Assembly: GCF_030246925.1 (NCBI RefSeq)
Contig: NZ_CP126740.1
Coordinates: 2,356,001-2,420,000, forward strand
DNA: 64,000 nucleotides
Origin: Microbacterium sp. zg-Y625
GTDB lineage: Bacteria; Actinomycetota; Actinomycetes; Actinomycetales; Microbacteriaceae
Reading direction: 5' to 3'
Of this stretch, positions 47,992 through 55,872 are shown piece after piece (position 1 is the stretch's first letter; the number at the start of each line of letters is the position of its first letter). The notes beneath the pieces were generated by a model. It was not told the origin of the DNA. It did not search any database and worked only from the letters and a program-made list of their open reading frames with translations. The position numbers and the translations under genes were made by a program.

Positions 47992-48927
47992 CTAGTGCAG
48001 GGGCGCCCCGTCGCGGGCGGATTTCTGCAGCAGCTCTTCGGCGACCCGCCAGAGGCGCGCGGCATCCTCTCGGTCTCGGGCGTGACGGAAGGGATGCCGC
48101 GCTCGCGGCGCCCCTTCCATCTGCAGCAGCCCTGAGGGTGCGAAGAAGTCGCCCTGTGCGACATCCGCCGTCAGAGCTTGCAGGGCCGGGAGCGGCGCGA
48201 GCGGGAGCGGGTTGCCGAGGCGGGTGGTCGCGAGCCGCACGAGCTGGGGCGGGACGCGGCGGCGGAGGTCCGGAGCGATCGCGGTCGCGGGGACGACCCC
48301 AGGGTGGGACTGGGCGACGGTGACGGCTCCCCCTCCCGCCGCGCTGCGACGTGCGAGCTCGGTGCCGAAGAGGGCGAGCGCGAGCTTGGACCTGCCGTAG
48401 GCACGGAATGCGCCGTAACGGCGCTCCAGCTGCAGGTCGGACCAGTCGATGCGGCTGAACGCCGCTGCGAGGCTGGTCTGCAGGACGATGCGCGCTCGCG
48501 CCGGCTGCAGAACGGGGAGCAGCCCCACGATGAGTGCGAAGTGTCCGAGGAAGTTGGTCTGGAAGTGCAGTTCGAAGCCATCGGCGGTGAGGTGGCGCCG
48601 GCGGTCGCCCAAGAGCACGACGCCGGCGTTCGCCAGCAAGAGGTGGATCGGGGTGCGCTCGGCGGACAGCGTGGCGACGAGCGCCGAGACGGAGTCGAGG
48701 CGGGCGAGGTCGAGGTCGCGCAGCTCGAGGCTCGCGTCGGGGACGCTGCCCCGGATGCGGGCGATCGCATGGCTTCCCTTGTCGCGGTTGCGCACCGGCA
48801 TGATGACGTGGGCACCGGCGGCGGCGAGCGCGCGGGCGACCTCGAGACCGACTCCGTCGCTCGCGCCGGTGACGAGGGCGGTGCGGCCGGCGAGGTCGGG
48901 GAGGTCGGCGCTGGGCGTTGCGGGCAT
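47992..48927 (-). CDS. Short-chain dehydrogenase/reductase
   Basis: A 311-aa SDR with TGASDGVGLEVARAL (nucleotide binding), LLLANAGVV, and the catalytic Ser...Tyr-x-x-x-Lys set, with S in QTSLAAA and AYGRSKLAL. It resembles retinol dehydrogenase-like oxidoreductases of unknown substrate. GAAGGG precedes ATG 48927. It is ten bases upstream of the YcaQ-like gene and may be co-transcribed with it. Confidence 0.85.
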   Translation of the reverse strand: MPATPSADLPDLAGRTALVTGASDGVGLEVARALAAAGAHVIMPVRNRDKGSHAIARIRGSVPDASLELRDLDLARLDSVSALVATLSAERTPIHLLLANAGVVLLGDRRRHLTADGFELHFQTNFLGHFALIVGLLPVLQPARARIVLQTSLAAAFSRIDWSDLQLERRYGAFRAYGRSKLALALFGTELARRSAAGGGAVTVAQSHPGVVPATAIAPDLRRRVPPQLVRLATTRLGNPLPLAPLPALQALTADVAQGDFFAPSGLLQMEGAPRARHPFRHARDREDAARLWRVAEELLQKSARDGAPLH

Positions 48928-49026
48928 GGTGTCCCTTCCGTCCCTCAACGGATACCACGGCGGGCTCGCGCCGCGCAGGCCGCTCTGGGGCTCGCCGAGC
49001 GGAGGTGTGTGGGTGACACTGGCCTC

Positions 49027-49539
49027 ATGACGAGGATCATCGCGGTGCGCGGCGACATCACCGAGCAGCAGGTGGACGCGATCGTGAACGCCGCGAACAA
49101 CGCCATGCGCGGGGGTGGTGGCGTCGATGGCGCGATCCACCGTGCCGGCGGTCCCGAGATCCTGCGCGACTGCATCGCGCGGTTCCCCGACGGGCTCGCG
49201 ACGGGAGACGCGGGCTGGACGACCGCAGGCGATCTGCCGGCCCGGTGGGTGATCCACACCGTCGGGCCGAACTACGCCGCGGGCGAGCGCGACCGCGCGC
49301 TGCTGGTGTCGTGTTATCGCCGGTCGCTGCAGGTGGCCGACGAGTTGGGAGCGCGGTCCGTGGCGTTTCCGCTCGTGAGCGCCGGGATCTACGGGTGGCC
49401 GAAGGCGGATGCCATCGCCGCTGCCGTTGAGACGATCGCGGCCGCACACACCGCGGTCGAGGAGGTGCGGATCGTGGCGCTGGATGCCGCGACGTACGAC
49501 CAGGTGGCCGAGGTGGTGGCGGCTGCCGACGCGCGCTGA
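49027..49539 (+). CDS. Macro domain protein (O-acetyl-ADP-ribose deacetylase type)
   Basis: A 170-aa single macro domain: RGDITEQQVDAIVNAANNAMRGGGGVDGAIHRAGG, HTVGPNY, AFPLVSAGIYGWPKADA. The NAANN and GGGGVDGAIH motifs match YmdB/MacroD enzymes that hydrolyse O-acetyl-ADP-ribose or mono-ADP-ribosyl groups. GACACT stands exactly six bases before ATG. No ADP-ribosyltransferase gene is adjacent. Confidence 0.92.
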   Translation: MTRIIAVRGDITEQQVDAIVNAANNAMRGGGGVDGAIHRAGGPEILRDCIARFPDGLATGDAGWTTAGDLPARWVIHTVGPNYAAGERDRALLVSCYRRSLQVADELGARSVAFPLVSAGIYGWPKADAIAAAVETIAAAHTAVEEVRIVALDAATYDQVAEVVAAADAR

Positions 49540-49610
49540 CCGCCTCTCACGCCGCTTCCGGCCGTTCTCCCTTGTGGCCTCCTGCGATGGGCGGCCGTAG
49601 CATCCTGATC

Positions 49611-50141
49611 GTGGACGACTGGGTCGGCTTGCTGCGCAACGTGAATCAGGGACAGCGCGGGCATCCGTCCACGGCCGACATCCTCGCCGCGTTCGCCGAT
49701 GCGGGTGCGCCCGACGCGGTGACGTTCCAGAGCAACGGCACCGTGGTCTTCCGGGCTGAGGACCCCGCCGGAGTCGTGGCAGACGCGGTGCGTGCGCTCG
49801 AGGCGCGCACCGGCCTGCGACGCGGCGGCTGCGCGATCCCGCTGTCGGAGATCGCGCGCATCGTCGACGTGCACGCCGCTCAGCCCGACGCCACCCGGCG
49901 CGAGGTGTCGTTCCACGCCGGCGGTCGCATCGACCCCGACGACGCGGAGCTGGCGCGCGTCGCCGCGCGCCGCCGGTGCAGGGTGGTGGATGCCGGTGAG
50001 GGCTGGGTCGTCTCCGTCAACGAGCGGGAGGGCGATGGCAATGCCACCCCCACGATCGAGGAGGTGACCGGTGAGCCCGCGACCTCCCGCGGCCTCCCGA
50101 CCCTCGTGCGCCTGGTCGCCCGCTTCGGCGAGCCTGACTGA
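49611..50141 (+). CDS. DUF1697 family protein
   Basis: A 176-aa protein opening MDDWVGLLRNVNQGQRGHPSTADILAAFADAG with TFQSNGTVVFRAED, the signature of DUF1697. Structure-known members have tandem ferredoxin-like folds of unknown function. Start is GTG 49611; TAGCAT lies seven bases upstream. It ends at a strong hairpin shared with the convergent PIN gene. Confidence 0.8.
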   Translation: MDDWVGLLRNVNQGQRGHPSTADILAAFADAGAPDAVTFQSNGTVVFRAEDPAGVVADAVRALEARTGLRRGGCAIPLSEIARIVDVHAAQPDATRREVSFHAGGRIDPDDAELARVAARRRCRVVDAGEGWVVSVNEREGDGNATPTIEEVTGEPATSRGLPTLVRLVARFGEPD

Positions 50142-50161
50142 CCGGGCGTGCCGCGGTCAGC

Positions 50162-50187
50162 CCCCGCCGGGGTCGGCCCCGGCGGGG
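50162..50187. terminator. Bidirectional hairpin terminator
   Basis: An 11-bp GC stem CCCCGCCGGGG / CCCCGGCGGGG around TCGG lies between the convergent DUF1697 and PIN genes and abuts the PIN stop codon. Confidence 0.75.
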
Positions 50188-50586
50188 TCAGCGCAGCAGC
50201 GCCTCGTAGGGGGCCAGGGCCACGTGGTCCTCGGCGCCGCTGCGCAGGTGCGGGTCGTCCGTGACCAGAAGGTCCGCTTGCAGCATGGCGACGGCGAGGT
50301 ACTCCGCCGGGGGCGTGTCGGGCCAGCCGAGGCGCGTGGCGAGCTTCCACGCCGTGGCGCGGGAGACGCGGTCGCCGAGCAGCCGGATCTTCAGTTCGGC
50401 CAGGCGCTCCAGCCGCGCGAGGGCGACCCGCTCGTCCAGCGCGCCGGCGCGGACGTCCCGGTACAGCAGCGAGAGGGCGTGAGTGCGCAGCACACTCGGG
50501 GCGACCAGCGAGTGGCCGTCGCCGAGCACGGCATCCTCTTCGATCAAGCGCAGCGCCGTCGGCGCGTCGATCGCGTAGCGGGTCAT
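50188..50586 (-). CDS. PIN-domain protein (VapC-like)
   Basis: A 132-aa PIN-type ribonuclease candidate. Acidic residues are placed as in VapC toxins: Asp in YAIDAPTALRL, Glu in the middle helix, and the Asp pair in LLVTDDPHLRSG. VapC toxins cleave tRNA or rRNA and are normally paired with an upstream antitoxin. Here the 180 bp upstream contain no recognisable antitoxin frame, only a hairpin, so it may be an orphan or a nuclease with another role. Confidence 0.75.
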   Translation of the reverse strand: MTRYAIDAPTALRLIEEDAVLGDGHSLVAPSVLRTHALSLLYRDVRAGALDERVALARLERLAELKIRLLGDRVSRATAWKLATRLGWPDTPPAEYLAVAMLQADLLVTDDPHLRSGAEDHVALAPYEALLR

Positions 50587-50686
50587 GACCCCGATGATGC
50601 CACCGGTGGCCCGTGGCGGCGACCGGGCAGAGCGATGTCGGAGGGTCGCCGTAGCGTGTGCGGTGCCGGTTCGGGGGGATCGGCAC

Positions 50687-50713
50687 GGGTGCCGGCAGGG
50701 GGAGCCGGCACCC
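50687..50713. terminator. Hairpin downstream of the DUF427 gene
   Basis: A 10-bp stem GGGTGCCGGC / GCCGGCACCC around a seven-base loop lies about 55 bases after the DUF427 stop on the minus strand. It is probably its terminator, and separates it from the PIN gene. Confidence 0.65.
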
Positions 50714-50768
50714 ACACCCCCTGCTCACCATCCGATCGACCCGCTCCGCCCGGGACCCGCACCCTGTG

Positions 50769-51266
50769 TCACCATCCCATCGACCCCGGGCCGCCCTTGA
50801 ACGGCCCGCGCACCCATGACGTCACCCACCCGCCGTAGAAGAGGCCCGGCTGCGGCGTCACCGTCTCGCCGGCGACGGTGCAGCGGTCCATCGGGCCCGC
50901 GTAGACCGCCACCCGGTCGGTGAGCAGCTCGTAGCCTCGTGACGGGTCGGGGTAAGTCCACGCCGCGCGCGGGGCGACGCGGTCTCCTCCGCGCACGTCG
51001 AAGTAGCCCGCCGCGCCCTTGAACTCGCAGTACGAGCTGCCGTCGGTGGGGACGAGCGACCCCGGCGCGAACGCTGCGATCGGCAGGTAGTACACCGGCG
51101 GGTGGCTGGTCTCCAGCACCCGTACGACGTCGGTGGTGTCGACGATGCGGACGCCGCCGAAGTCGATCGTCACGGGGGTGTCGACGCGCTCGATTCGCGG
51201 CGGGCGCGGATAGTCCCAGACGGATTCCTGGCCGGTATCGACGGGGTCGGGGCGGGGGCGGGTCAT
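50769..51266 (-). CDS. DUF427 family protein
   Basis: A 165-aa beta-rich protein with VWDYPRPPRIE, the repeat-like VETSHPPVYYLP, CEFKGAAGYFDV, WTYPDPSRGYE and VAVYAGPMDRCTVAGE, characteristic of DUF427. Function is unknown. It has one complete domain with an N-terminal extension. TACAGT exactly six bases before ATG 51266 indicates leaderless expression. Confidence 0.85.
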   Translation of the reverse strand: MTRPRPDPVDTGQESVWDYPRPPRIERVDTPVTIDFGGVRIVDTTDVVRVLETSHPPVYYLPIAAFAPGSLVPTDGSSYCEFKGAAGYFDVRGGDRVAPRAAWTYPDPSRGYELLTDRVAVYAGPMDRCTVAGETVTPQPGLFYGGWVTSWVRGPFKGGPGSMGW

Positions 51267-51339
51267 GGCCTCACTGTATGAATGCGGTGAGATGCCCCGC
51301 TAGGGCTCCCGCGTGGCGCACCGGTGGTTGACTGTCGCC

Positions 51340-51963
51340 ATGACCGGCGTGCCGATGTTCCCGCTGGGCAGCGTGCTGCTTCCCTACACTCCGCTGCCGC
51401 TGCGCATCTTCGAGCCCCGCTACCTCACGATGATCGGCCGCCTGCTCGACGAGGAAGAGCCGCAGTTCGGCGTCGTGCTCATCGAGCGGGGTCCGGAGGC
51501 CGGCGGCGGCGAGCAGCGCAGCAGCGTCGGCACCCTCGCGCGCCTCGTGCGGGTGGCCCCGACGGCGACCGACCTGCAGGTGGTGGCCGTCGGCGCCGAG
51601 CGGATCACCGTCGACCGGTGGCTGCCCGACGACCCCTACCCCGTGGCGGAAGTCTCCGCCGTGGCGCCGCTGGAGTGGTCCGACGCGCTTACGCCGCTGC
51701 GCGACGAGGCCGAGAGCATCGTGCGGCGGGTGCTGGCGCGGGCCGCCGATGACGAGAACGTGCGGTGGGATGCCGAGACCGAGCTCTCCCCCGACCCCGT
51801 CGAATCCTCGTGGCAGCTGGCGGCGATCGCGCCATTGGGTGAGCTGGACCGCTTCACGCTGCTGCGTTCGACGACGCTCGGAGGGCTGCTGCGGCAGATC
51901 ATCGACCTGACCCTCGACATCGAGCCGCTGCTGACGCGCCCGCCGGCCGACGACCTGGGCTGA
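51340..51963 (+). CDS. Lon N-terminal-like substrate-binding domain protein
   Basis: A 207-aa protein with PMFPLGSVLLPYTPLPLRIFEPRY at its start, the N-domain of Lon protease without the ATPase or peptidase. The C-terminal helical half (ELSPDPVESSWQLAAIAPLGELDRFTLLRS) matches stand-alone members. Their role, perhaps in substrate binding, is unknown. TTGACT lies six bases before ATG 51340. Confidence 0.87.
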   Translation: MTGVPMFPLGSVLLPYTPLPLRIFEPRYLTMIGRLLDEEEPQFGVVLIERGPEAGGGEQRSSVGTLARLVRVAPTATDLQVVAVGAERITVDRWLPDDPYPVAEVSAVAPLEWSDALTPLRDEAESIVRRVLARAADDENVRWDAETELSPDPVESSWQLAAIAPLGELDRFTLLRSTTLGGLLRQIIDLTLDIEPLLTRPPADDLG

Positions 51964-52045
51964 CGTCGGGGCGCGCGGCTACACGCGCACGCACGGCGGC
52001 TCGCTCGCGCGTGCCGCGGGGGGTGAAGGTGGACGATGCGGCAGG

Positions 52046-53008
52046 TCAGGCGGATGCCGGGCGAACCAGGGTCTCGTCGGCGAGCGCCGACGCGAGCACC
52101 TGGCGGATGTAGTGCACGTTCTCGGCGATGACGCCCAGCGAGTCGGAGCCGTAGTGTTCGCAGCAGAACGGCCCGGTGTAGCCGAGCTCCAGCGCGCGCC
52201 GGATGACCTTGCGGTAGTTGATGTAGCCGTACTTCAGCGGTGTGGGGGCGGTCGCGTAGGCGCCGGTGGCGGGGTCGAAGTCGCGGCTGTAGTTCTTGAT
52301 GTGCCAGAAGTTGGAGTGCGGGAGCACCTTCTCGAACATGTCCTCCCACGGCTCGATGTCGCGGTGCAGCCGCACGATGTTGCCGAGGTCGGGGTTTAGC
52401 CCCACCGCATCGTGGGCGACGTCGGCGAGGAACGACACGGCGTCGTCTGCCGTGCCGACGTACGTGTCCTCGTACATCTCTAGGCTCACCTCGATGCCCG
52501 CCTGCTGCGCGTGGTCGCCGAGCTCGCGCACGCGGGCGATGGCGTCGTCGCGCAGTGCCGGGTCGTCATGGTGGCCGTCGGCGAGCCAGAACCAGAGGGC
52601 ATCCTGCTGCGCTGGGGTCAGCTGCTGCATGAATCCGACGTTGACGACGCTGACGCCGAAGCTCGGAGCGACGTCGATGAAGCGGTGTGCGTCACGGAGG
52701 TTCTCGTCTCCGTTCACGCGGTCGACGACCGAGCTGCGCGTCATCGAGATCGACGACAGCGTCAGGCCTTCGCCGTCGAGGACGCTGCGGAACTCCTCGA
52801 TGCGGTCGTCGGAGAGCTTCGCCAGCGGCAGCCAGGCGTCGGTCGGGTCGACCTGGTCGACGCCGAGCTGCTTGACCTGACGCAGCTGCGAGGCCCACAC
52901 GGTGGAGGATGCCTCTTGCATCGGGCGCCCATCGGGCGCGGTGTTGCCGAACGACAGCATGTTCGCGCCGATCGGCCAGTTCTCTGCGGTCAGAGGAAGG
53001 GTGGACAT
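52046..53008 (-). CDS. Sugar phosphate isomerase/epimerase family protein
   Basis: A 320-aa TIM-barrel protein of the xylose isomerase-like (AP_endonuc_2) family. Metal-binding candidates include Glu in SLEMYED, Asp in LNPDLGN, His in FWHIKNYS and Glu in CCEHYGSDSLG. It probably isomerises or epimerises a sugar or polyol in a catabolic route; the substrate is unknown. GGGAGCC precedes ATG 53008. An operator-like palindrome in its promoter suggests control by a GntR- or LacI-type repressor encoded elsewhere. No other sugar genes adjoin. Confidence 0.82.
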   Translation of the reverse strand: MSTLPLTAENWPIGANMLSFGNTAPDGRPMQEASSTVWASQLRQVKQLGVDQVDPTDAWLPLAKLSDDRIEEFRSVLDGEGLTLSSISMTRSSVVDRVNGDENLRDAHRFIDVAPSFGVSVVNVGFMQQLTPAQQDALWFWLADGHHDDPALRDDAIARVRELGDHAQQAGIEVSLEMYEDTYVGTADDAVSFLADVAHDAVGLNPDLGNIVRLHRDIEPWEDMFEKVLPHSNFWHIKNYSRDFDPATGAYATAPTPLKYGYINYRKVIRRALELGYTGPFCCEHYGSDSLGVIAENVHYIRQVLASALADETLVRPASA

Positions 53009-53053
53009 CTTTGGCTCCCAGCTATCCGTATCCCCGTGGACGGGGTTAATAGA

Positions 53054-53079
53054 TCCTATAGGACCTGGATCTCTGTCAA
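53054..53079 (-). promoter_or_regulatory. Promoter and operator of the sugar isomerase gene
   Basis: A perfect palindrome TCCTATAGGA (53054-53063) with extended half-sites AG/CT lies about 46 bp before the start codon. A consensus -35 TTGACA is on the minus strand at 53074-53079, so the palindrome falls in the spacer/-10 region, a layout expected for repression. Confidence 0.65.
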
Positions 53080-53517
53080 CGGGTGCGAGGCGTGTCCGAC
53101 CCGATTCTTTCCTCCGTGGCGCGCCATCCCGCCCGGTCGGGTGGCGGATCCCACGCCCAGCGCACCGGGGACTTGCCTCGCAGCGCGATCGGTTCGCCTC
53201 CGTCGGGCGGATGCAGAAGGAATGGCCCACGCCCGTCGCGGGTGATCTTCCACCCCTGGTTGTGCAGGAGCAGATGATGGAACCGGCACAGCAGGATGCC
53301 GCGGTCGACATCGGTACGTCCCTGCTCCGCGCACCAGTGGTCGCTGTGGTGCGCTTCACAGACACCCCATGGCGGCGGCGGCCTCTTCGAACACGCCCAG
53401 CACATCGTCATCGGAAAGCGCGCGCACCGCCGCCAGCAGCTCGCCGGGGACGACGTCGAGGTCGCGGTGGCCGCTGGCGGCCTGCGCTCTCGTCGCGAAC
53501 TCGGTGAGGAAGGTCAT
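53076..53517 (-). pseudogene. Decayed DUF222/HNH (13E12-type) gene
   Basis: Two remnants of one gene lie in different frames. The N-terminal piece (53517-53356) reads MTFLTEFATRAQA...GELLAAVRAL...FEEAAAAM and then stops. The C-terminal piece (53411-53076) reads GVCEAHHSDHWCAEQGRTDVDRGILLCRFHHLLLHNQGW, an HNH nuclease core. Roughly 300 residues present in intact relatives such as 58368-59717 are missing, and the frame shifts at the junction (about 53360-53380). The palindromic upstream element of the family is preserved at 53539-53554. Confidence 0.78.
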
Positions 53518-53538
53518 GCTCCCCTCATGGCGCGAGCC

Positions 53539-53554
53539 TCGGACATTTGTTCGA
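53539..53554 (-). promoter_or_regulatory. 13E12-associated palindrome, copy at the decayed HNH gene
   Basis: TCGAACAAATGTCCGA on the minus strand, about 22 bases before the start codon, matches the element at 58331-58346 in 15 of 16 bases; the similarity continues over GGCTCGCGC. It may be an operator, a recombination target or the nuclease recognition site. Confidence 0.6.
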
Positions 53555-53622
53555 GCGTCGGCGGCGAACGGTGCCCAGCCCGGGCACGCCGCGCCGTGGG
53601 GAGAGAGCGAAGTCCCTCGGGC

Positions 53623-54366
53623 TCACACCGGCCGCGGCGGCTCCAGCGGCAGCTCGCGCGTGGCATCCCACGGCTCGGTCCAGCCGAGCCGATCGAACAG
53701 CACATCGAGCACCATCGCCGTGAATCCCCACACCAGGTGCGCCTCGGGACCGTCGCCGACGTGGAAGGCGGGCCCGCGCATCTCACGCGCGCCATCCCGC
53801 AGCACCGTGACGCCGCGGTTGGCAGGGCTCAGAAGGTCCGCGACGGGCGCGCGGAAGACAGCGGCGGATTCGCCCTCGTCCACCACGTGCACGGGGGACG
53901 GATGCCGCCACCAGCCGAGCACAGGCGTGACGAGATGCCGCGAGAACGCCAGCGGGATGGTCTCGAGCGCGCCGAGCACCTCGACCCCGCTCGGGTCAAG
54001 GCCCGTCTCCTCCTGCGCTTCGCGCAGTGCTGCGGCGACCGGGCCGTCGTCGTCGGGGTCGACCCGGCCACCGGGGAACGCGACCTGACCGGGGTGCGAG
54101 CGCAGCGTTGCCGCCCGGGAGAGCAGCAGCACGTCGAGGTCTCGCGAGACTGCGGTGTCGGCGGCGGGGCGTTCGCTGCGAGTCTCATCCAGGACGCCGA
54201 AGAGGATGAGCACCGCCGCGGGCCGTGAGCCGGGTGCGACGGGCAGGTCGATGAGGGGGCCGAACGAGGGCACGACGGTCGGGTCGCTGAGCCGGCGGCG
54301 CTCCACCGCGGCGGCGAGCGCCGCCAGCTGTGCACGGGCGGTCTGCGGGGCGTCCGGAACAGGCAT
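53623..54366 (-). CDS. Nudix hydrolase (CoA pyrophosphatase type)
   Basis: A 247-aa protein with the Nudix box GGRVDPDDDGPVAAALREAQEETGL (about 97-121), preceded by LRSHPGQVAFPGG, the UPF0035-type sequence of CoA pyrophosphatases such as NudL. It would split CoA or acyl-CoA to phosphopantetheine derivatives and 3',5'-ADP. TAGCCT stands six bases before ATG 54366. It is divergent from the lactonase gene across 257 bp in which I see no other gene. Confidence 0.88.
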   Translation of the reverse strand: MPVPDAPQTARAQLAALAAAVERRRLSDPTVVPSFGPLIDLPVAPGSRPAAVLILFGVLDETRSERPAADTAVSRDLDVLLLSRAATLRSHPGQVAFPGGRVDPDDDGPVAAALREAQEETGLDPSGVEVLGALETIPLAFSRHLVTPVLGWWRHPSPVHVVDEGESAAVFRAPVADLLSPANRGVTVLRDGAREMRGPAFHVGDGPEAHLVWGFTAMVLDVLFDRLGWTEPWDATRELPLEPPRPV

Positions 54367-54623
54367 TCGTTCAGGCTACGCCGCCGACGGATGCCGGGCT
54401 CTCCGGGCCCACCCCCGGTCGCCGAGCCAGCGAAGCGACGAACGATCCCGACTCCCCCGTCGCCGAGGTCGCCGACCATCTGCTGCCGGTCGATGATCTG
54501 CGTGTCCTGTGGACGAGGTCCGGCAGCTGCCCCCGCCGCCCCCGAGGTGATGACGCACGGAGAGGACGACGGCGGGAGCGCAACCCCTCCGCGTCGACTC
54601 TCCGCGCCTCCTACGATCGACAC

Positions 54624-55661
54624 ATGACCGACTCGCGCCTCGTCCTCGTCGCCAATGCCGGCGACGGCTCCCTCAGCACCTTCCGGCTCGCCGACGGCGA
54701 ACTCGAGCGCCTCGCCGTCACCGACGGCCTGAAGGGATGCTCCACCTTCGCCGTCGACTCCGAGCGCGACCTCGTCTACGCGGCGGTCAAGGGCGACGCC
54801 GAGGGCGATTCCGCCGGCATCCTGACTCTCTCGCTCGACCGCGAGACCGGGCAGCTGACGGCGCGCTCGCGGCGCGACGTGCCGGGAAGCATGAACTACA
54901 TCGCGCTCACCCGCGGCGGCACGGGCCTGCTCGCCGCCTCATACAACGGCGGGCTCGGCATCACCTGCGCGATCGCCGACGGTGTGGTGGGTGACCCGGT
55001 GTCGCGCATCGAGTTCCCGAACCTGCACTCGGTGCTCCCCAGCGCCGACGGCCGGTTCGCGTACTTCGTGTCGCTGGGCGCCGACCTCGTCGCCCAGTAC
55101 GCCCTCGCCGACGACCTCGCGCTCGTGCCGCTCGAGCCCGAGACGGTGTCCGCTCCCGCCGGCAGCGGGCCGCGTCACCTGGTGCTCAACGAGGCGCAGG
55201 ATGCCGTGTACGTCCTCACCGAGTTCTCCGGCGAGGTGCTGCACTACGCACGCGACACCGAGACCGGCGCGCTGACGCTGCAGGATGCCACGACCGCGTA
55301 CGACACGACGAAGGGTCTCGGACACAGCGAATTCGGTGCCGATCCGATGGCGAACCACTACATCTGGGGCGCGGATCTGCACTTCTCCGACGGGGGCCGG
55401 CGGCTGTGGTGCTCGGAGCGCACCGAGAGCACGCTGGCCGCGGTGGCGGTCGCCGACGACGGGTCGGTGACGGCGCCGGATCGTTTCACGGTCACCGAGC
55501 CGCAGCCGCGCGGATTCGACGTGAGTCCCGATGGCGCATACCTCGTCGCCGCGGGCGAGCGGTCGACGACCGTGTCGCTGTACACGATCGACGGCGACGA
55601 TCTCAACCTGCGACAGCGCGCAGAAACCGGCGCCGGAGCGAACTGGGTGCGGTTCGTCTAG
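54624..55661 (+). CDS. Lactonase family beta-propeller protein (6-phosphogluconolactonase-like)
   Basis: A 345-aa seven-bladed beta-propeller of the YbhE/Pgl type. It has VANAGDGSLSTFRL, GPRHLVLNEAQDAVYVLTEFSGEVLHY, HFSDGGRRLWCSERTESTLAAV and PRGFDVSPDGAYLVAAGERSTTVSLY. It may hydrolyse 6-phosphogluconolactone or another lactone. Start: ATG 54624 with TACGAT exactly six bases upstream. Confidence 0.85.
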   Translation: MTDSRLVLVANAGDGSLSTFRLADGELERLAVTDGLKGCSTFAVDSERDLVYAAVKGDAEGDSAGILTLSLDRETGQLTARSRRDVPGSMNYIALTRGGTGLLAASYNGGLGITCAIADGVVGDPVSRIEFPNLHSVLPSADGRFAYFVSLGADLVAQYALADDLALVPLEPETVSAPAGSGPRHLVLNEAQDAVYVLTEFSGEVLHYARDTETGALTLQDATTAYDTTKGLGHSEFGADPMANHYIWGADLHFSDGGRRLWCSERTESTLAAVAVADDGSVTAPDRFTVTEPQPRGFDVSPDGAYLVAAGERSTTVSLYTIDGDDLNLRQRAETGAGANWVRFV

Positions 55662-55718
55662 ATCCCTGTGAGCGACTCGCCGAACCGGGGTCTGACCACG
55701 CATTTTCGGAGCGCGGTT

Positions 55719-55740
55719 TTCAGGTAACGTTCAGGTAACG
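55719..55740 (+). promoter_or_regulatory. Probable MtrA-type direct repeat upstream of the transglycosylase gene
   Basis: TTCAGGTAACG occurs twice in direct succession (55719-55729, 55730-55740), putting GGTAACG half-sites 11 bp apart. That is the layout of OmpR-family response regulators; GTAAC-type repeats are described for MtrA in actinobacteria, which controls cell-wall hydrolases. Confidence 0.55.
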
Positions 55741-55780
55741 CACCGGAACCGCCCAGAAAGGGCAACCAAACTCGGGCACT

Positions 55781-55826
55781 TGTATCCGCCCGAACGGATC
55801 GGCTGTATTCGCCCGAACGGATTGCA
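55781..55826 (+). repeat. 23-bp direct repeat forming two tandem hairpins in a leader
   Basis: Two adjacent 23-bp units (TGTATCCGCCCGAACGGAT... and TGTATTCGCCCGAACGGAT...) each fold as a five-bp stem around the same CCCGAA loop. They lie 50-90 bases before the transglycosylase start. Possible roles are mRNA stabilisation, protein binding or a regulatory leader. Confidence 0.65.
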
Positions 55827-55872
55827 GTGCGCCATCACCGGCGCTCCCTCGATATACGGAACCGGTTTTCTC

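Noticed and set aside
53296..54228. A long plus-strand frame opposite the Nudix and HNH-remnant region
   Set aside because: Its translation is Arg/Ala-rich with no domain, while the minus strand encodes a clear Nudix hydrolase.
55700..55872. Cyclic di-AMP (ydaO-type) riboswitch upstream of the transglycosylase gene
   Set aside because: Such riboswitches are common before actinobacterial cell-wall hydrolase genes, but the conserved GGGGTGAA-type core is not visible; only direct repeats and short hairpins are present.
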